DNA from: Paragordius varius
Lineage: Eukaryota; Nematomorpha
NCBI GenBank assembly: GCA_964247055.1
Contig: OZ176059.1
Span: forward strand, 248,001 to 312,000
Length of the DNA: 64,000 nt
Direction: 5' to 3'
The position numbers were made by a program, and so were the translations under genes. Position 1 is the stretch's first letter. Each line of letters opens with the position of its first letter. Below, piece after piece: positions 63,334 through 64,000 of this stretch. Under the pieces are notes generated by a model. It had not been told where the DNA came from. It did no database searches and saw only the letters and a program-made list of their open reading frames with translations.

Positions 63334-64000
63334 ATGTCACACTTTTCCTTTATTATTCCGTTAACACTATTGTGTTCCCTGTTGTATATGGCTCAAATAT
63401 CGGAGCAAGCTACACGGGAAAAACGTCAAGATGAAGACTCACCTCCTCGTTACAAGGTTAAAACTAGGAGAACAACGCAAGCCATTCAACCGATTAGCAC
63501 CCGACGAGTCCGTGCCACGCCATATAACCCACCTCCAACTCCACCGGGCGAACCCAGGTATGTGGCCCCCTCCCTTCGTTTCTTTGATCAATATGAGGTG
63601 CGAAGAGTACCATTTGTTGGAGCCTTGTACAAGGATTTGTTTGACAACTTTAACGATGTATCCATATATGATTGGTTACCAGGGTATGTAACTTTGGTTT
63701 CGCTAACAAAGTTATCTATATAAAATTTAATGTACATTTTGTAATAGACATATTCCATCATTTTGTGGTCAACGCTGGTGTCCACCCTTCAAAGTTGTCT
63801 GCAAAAATGAATTTTATGAGGTACGTCAGTATGTCAACATTACTTTGGTTTCAGCAATAATTGACGCACAAGATTATAAAAGTCAAGGGCTTGGAGCGGG
63901 TTATGATACGATATACGCCTACTTTAAGGGAGACAACAAGGAATGTAAGTGAAAATTAATTATTCACAAAAGCAAAATTTGTAATATATGTATTTACATT
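63334..64000 (+). CDS. Secreted protein of unrecognised family, copy R, 3' partial
   Basis: Exons visible: 63334-63683 and 63748-63944; the window ends in the following intron. I chose the ATG at 63334 because it aligns with the start of the twin gene (52346), which has a full 332-residue frame. Signal peptide SHFSFIIPLTLLCSLLYMA, then the same Pro/Arg-rich stretch and the FCGQRWCPPFKVVC segment. Over the first two exons only three residues differ from the twin. In exon 2 there are eight silent and no amino-acid-changing differences. Exon lengths and splice sites are identical. The remaining three exons should lie just past the window end. Confidence 0.85.

Noticed and set aside
1-64000. CRISPR arrays, operons, ribosome-binding sites, rRNA genes
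   Set aside because: The window is intron-bearing animal DNA; no regular spacer arrays, rRNA motifs or bacterial gene organisation are present.

Overview
This is animal nuclear DNA. It is very AT-rich, has many spliceosomal introns with GT..AG ends, and is crowded with short non-autonomous transposons. The conserved genes are metazoan: a NOS1AP/CAPON-type adaptor, an EVI5-type Rab GAP and a SUCO-type SUN-domain protein. All three carry long asparagine-rich insertions that follow the base composition. A fast-evolving, possibly parasitic lineage (for example a myxozoan cnidarian) would fit, but the sequence alone does not settle the taxon. The coding models below were assembled exon by exon from splice sites, reading frame and family similarity; they have no transcript support.

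Layout. (1) 1-6380, plus strand: the 3' part of a NOS1AP/CAPON homologue; its N-terminal exons lie upstream of the window. (2) 7070-25196, minus strand: a complete EVI5 homologue of about 17 exons, tail-to-tail with NOS1AP. Its introns hold MITEs, SINE-like pieces and a decayed LTR element that sits inside a MITE. (3) 25.2-35.1 kb: intergenic, with MITEs and an unrecognised old coding relic. (4) 35098-47854, minus strand: a complete SUCO homologue of about 16 exons with a signal peptide, SUN domain, coiled coil and C-terminal membrane segment. (5) 47.9-51.0 kb: intergenic, with a large foldback MITE. (6) 51.07-64.0 kb: a head-to-head inverted duplication of a two-gene cassette, a secreted serpin followed by an unrecognised secreted protein of 332 residues. 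The right copy has an intact serpin and its second gene runs off the window. The left copy keeps an intact secreted-protein gene beside a serpin pseudogene. The spacer of about 7.4 kb (54.2-61.56 kb) holds degenerate tandem repeats, a LINE relic, an integrase fossil and MITEs.

NOS1AP, EVI5 and SUCO act in unrelated cell processes (scaffolding, Rab recycling, ER/nuclear-envelope glycoprotein function), so I see no pathway linking them. The serpin and secreted-protein pair is the likeliest functional unit: both products have signal peptides, both have TATA boxes, and they were duplicated together.
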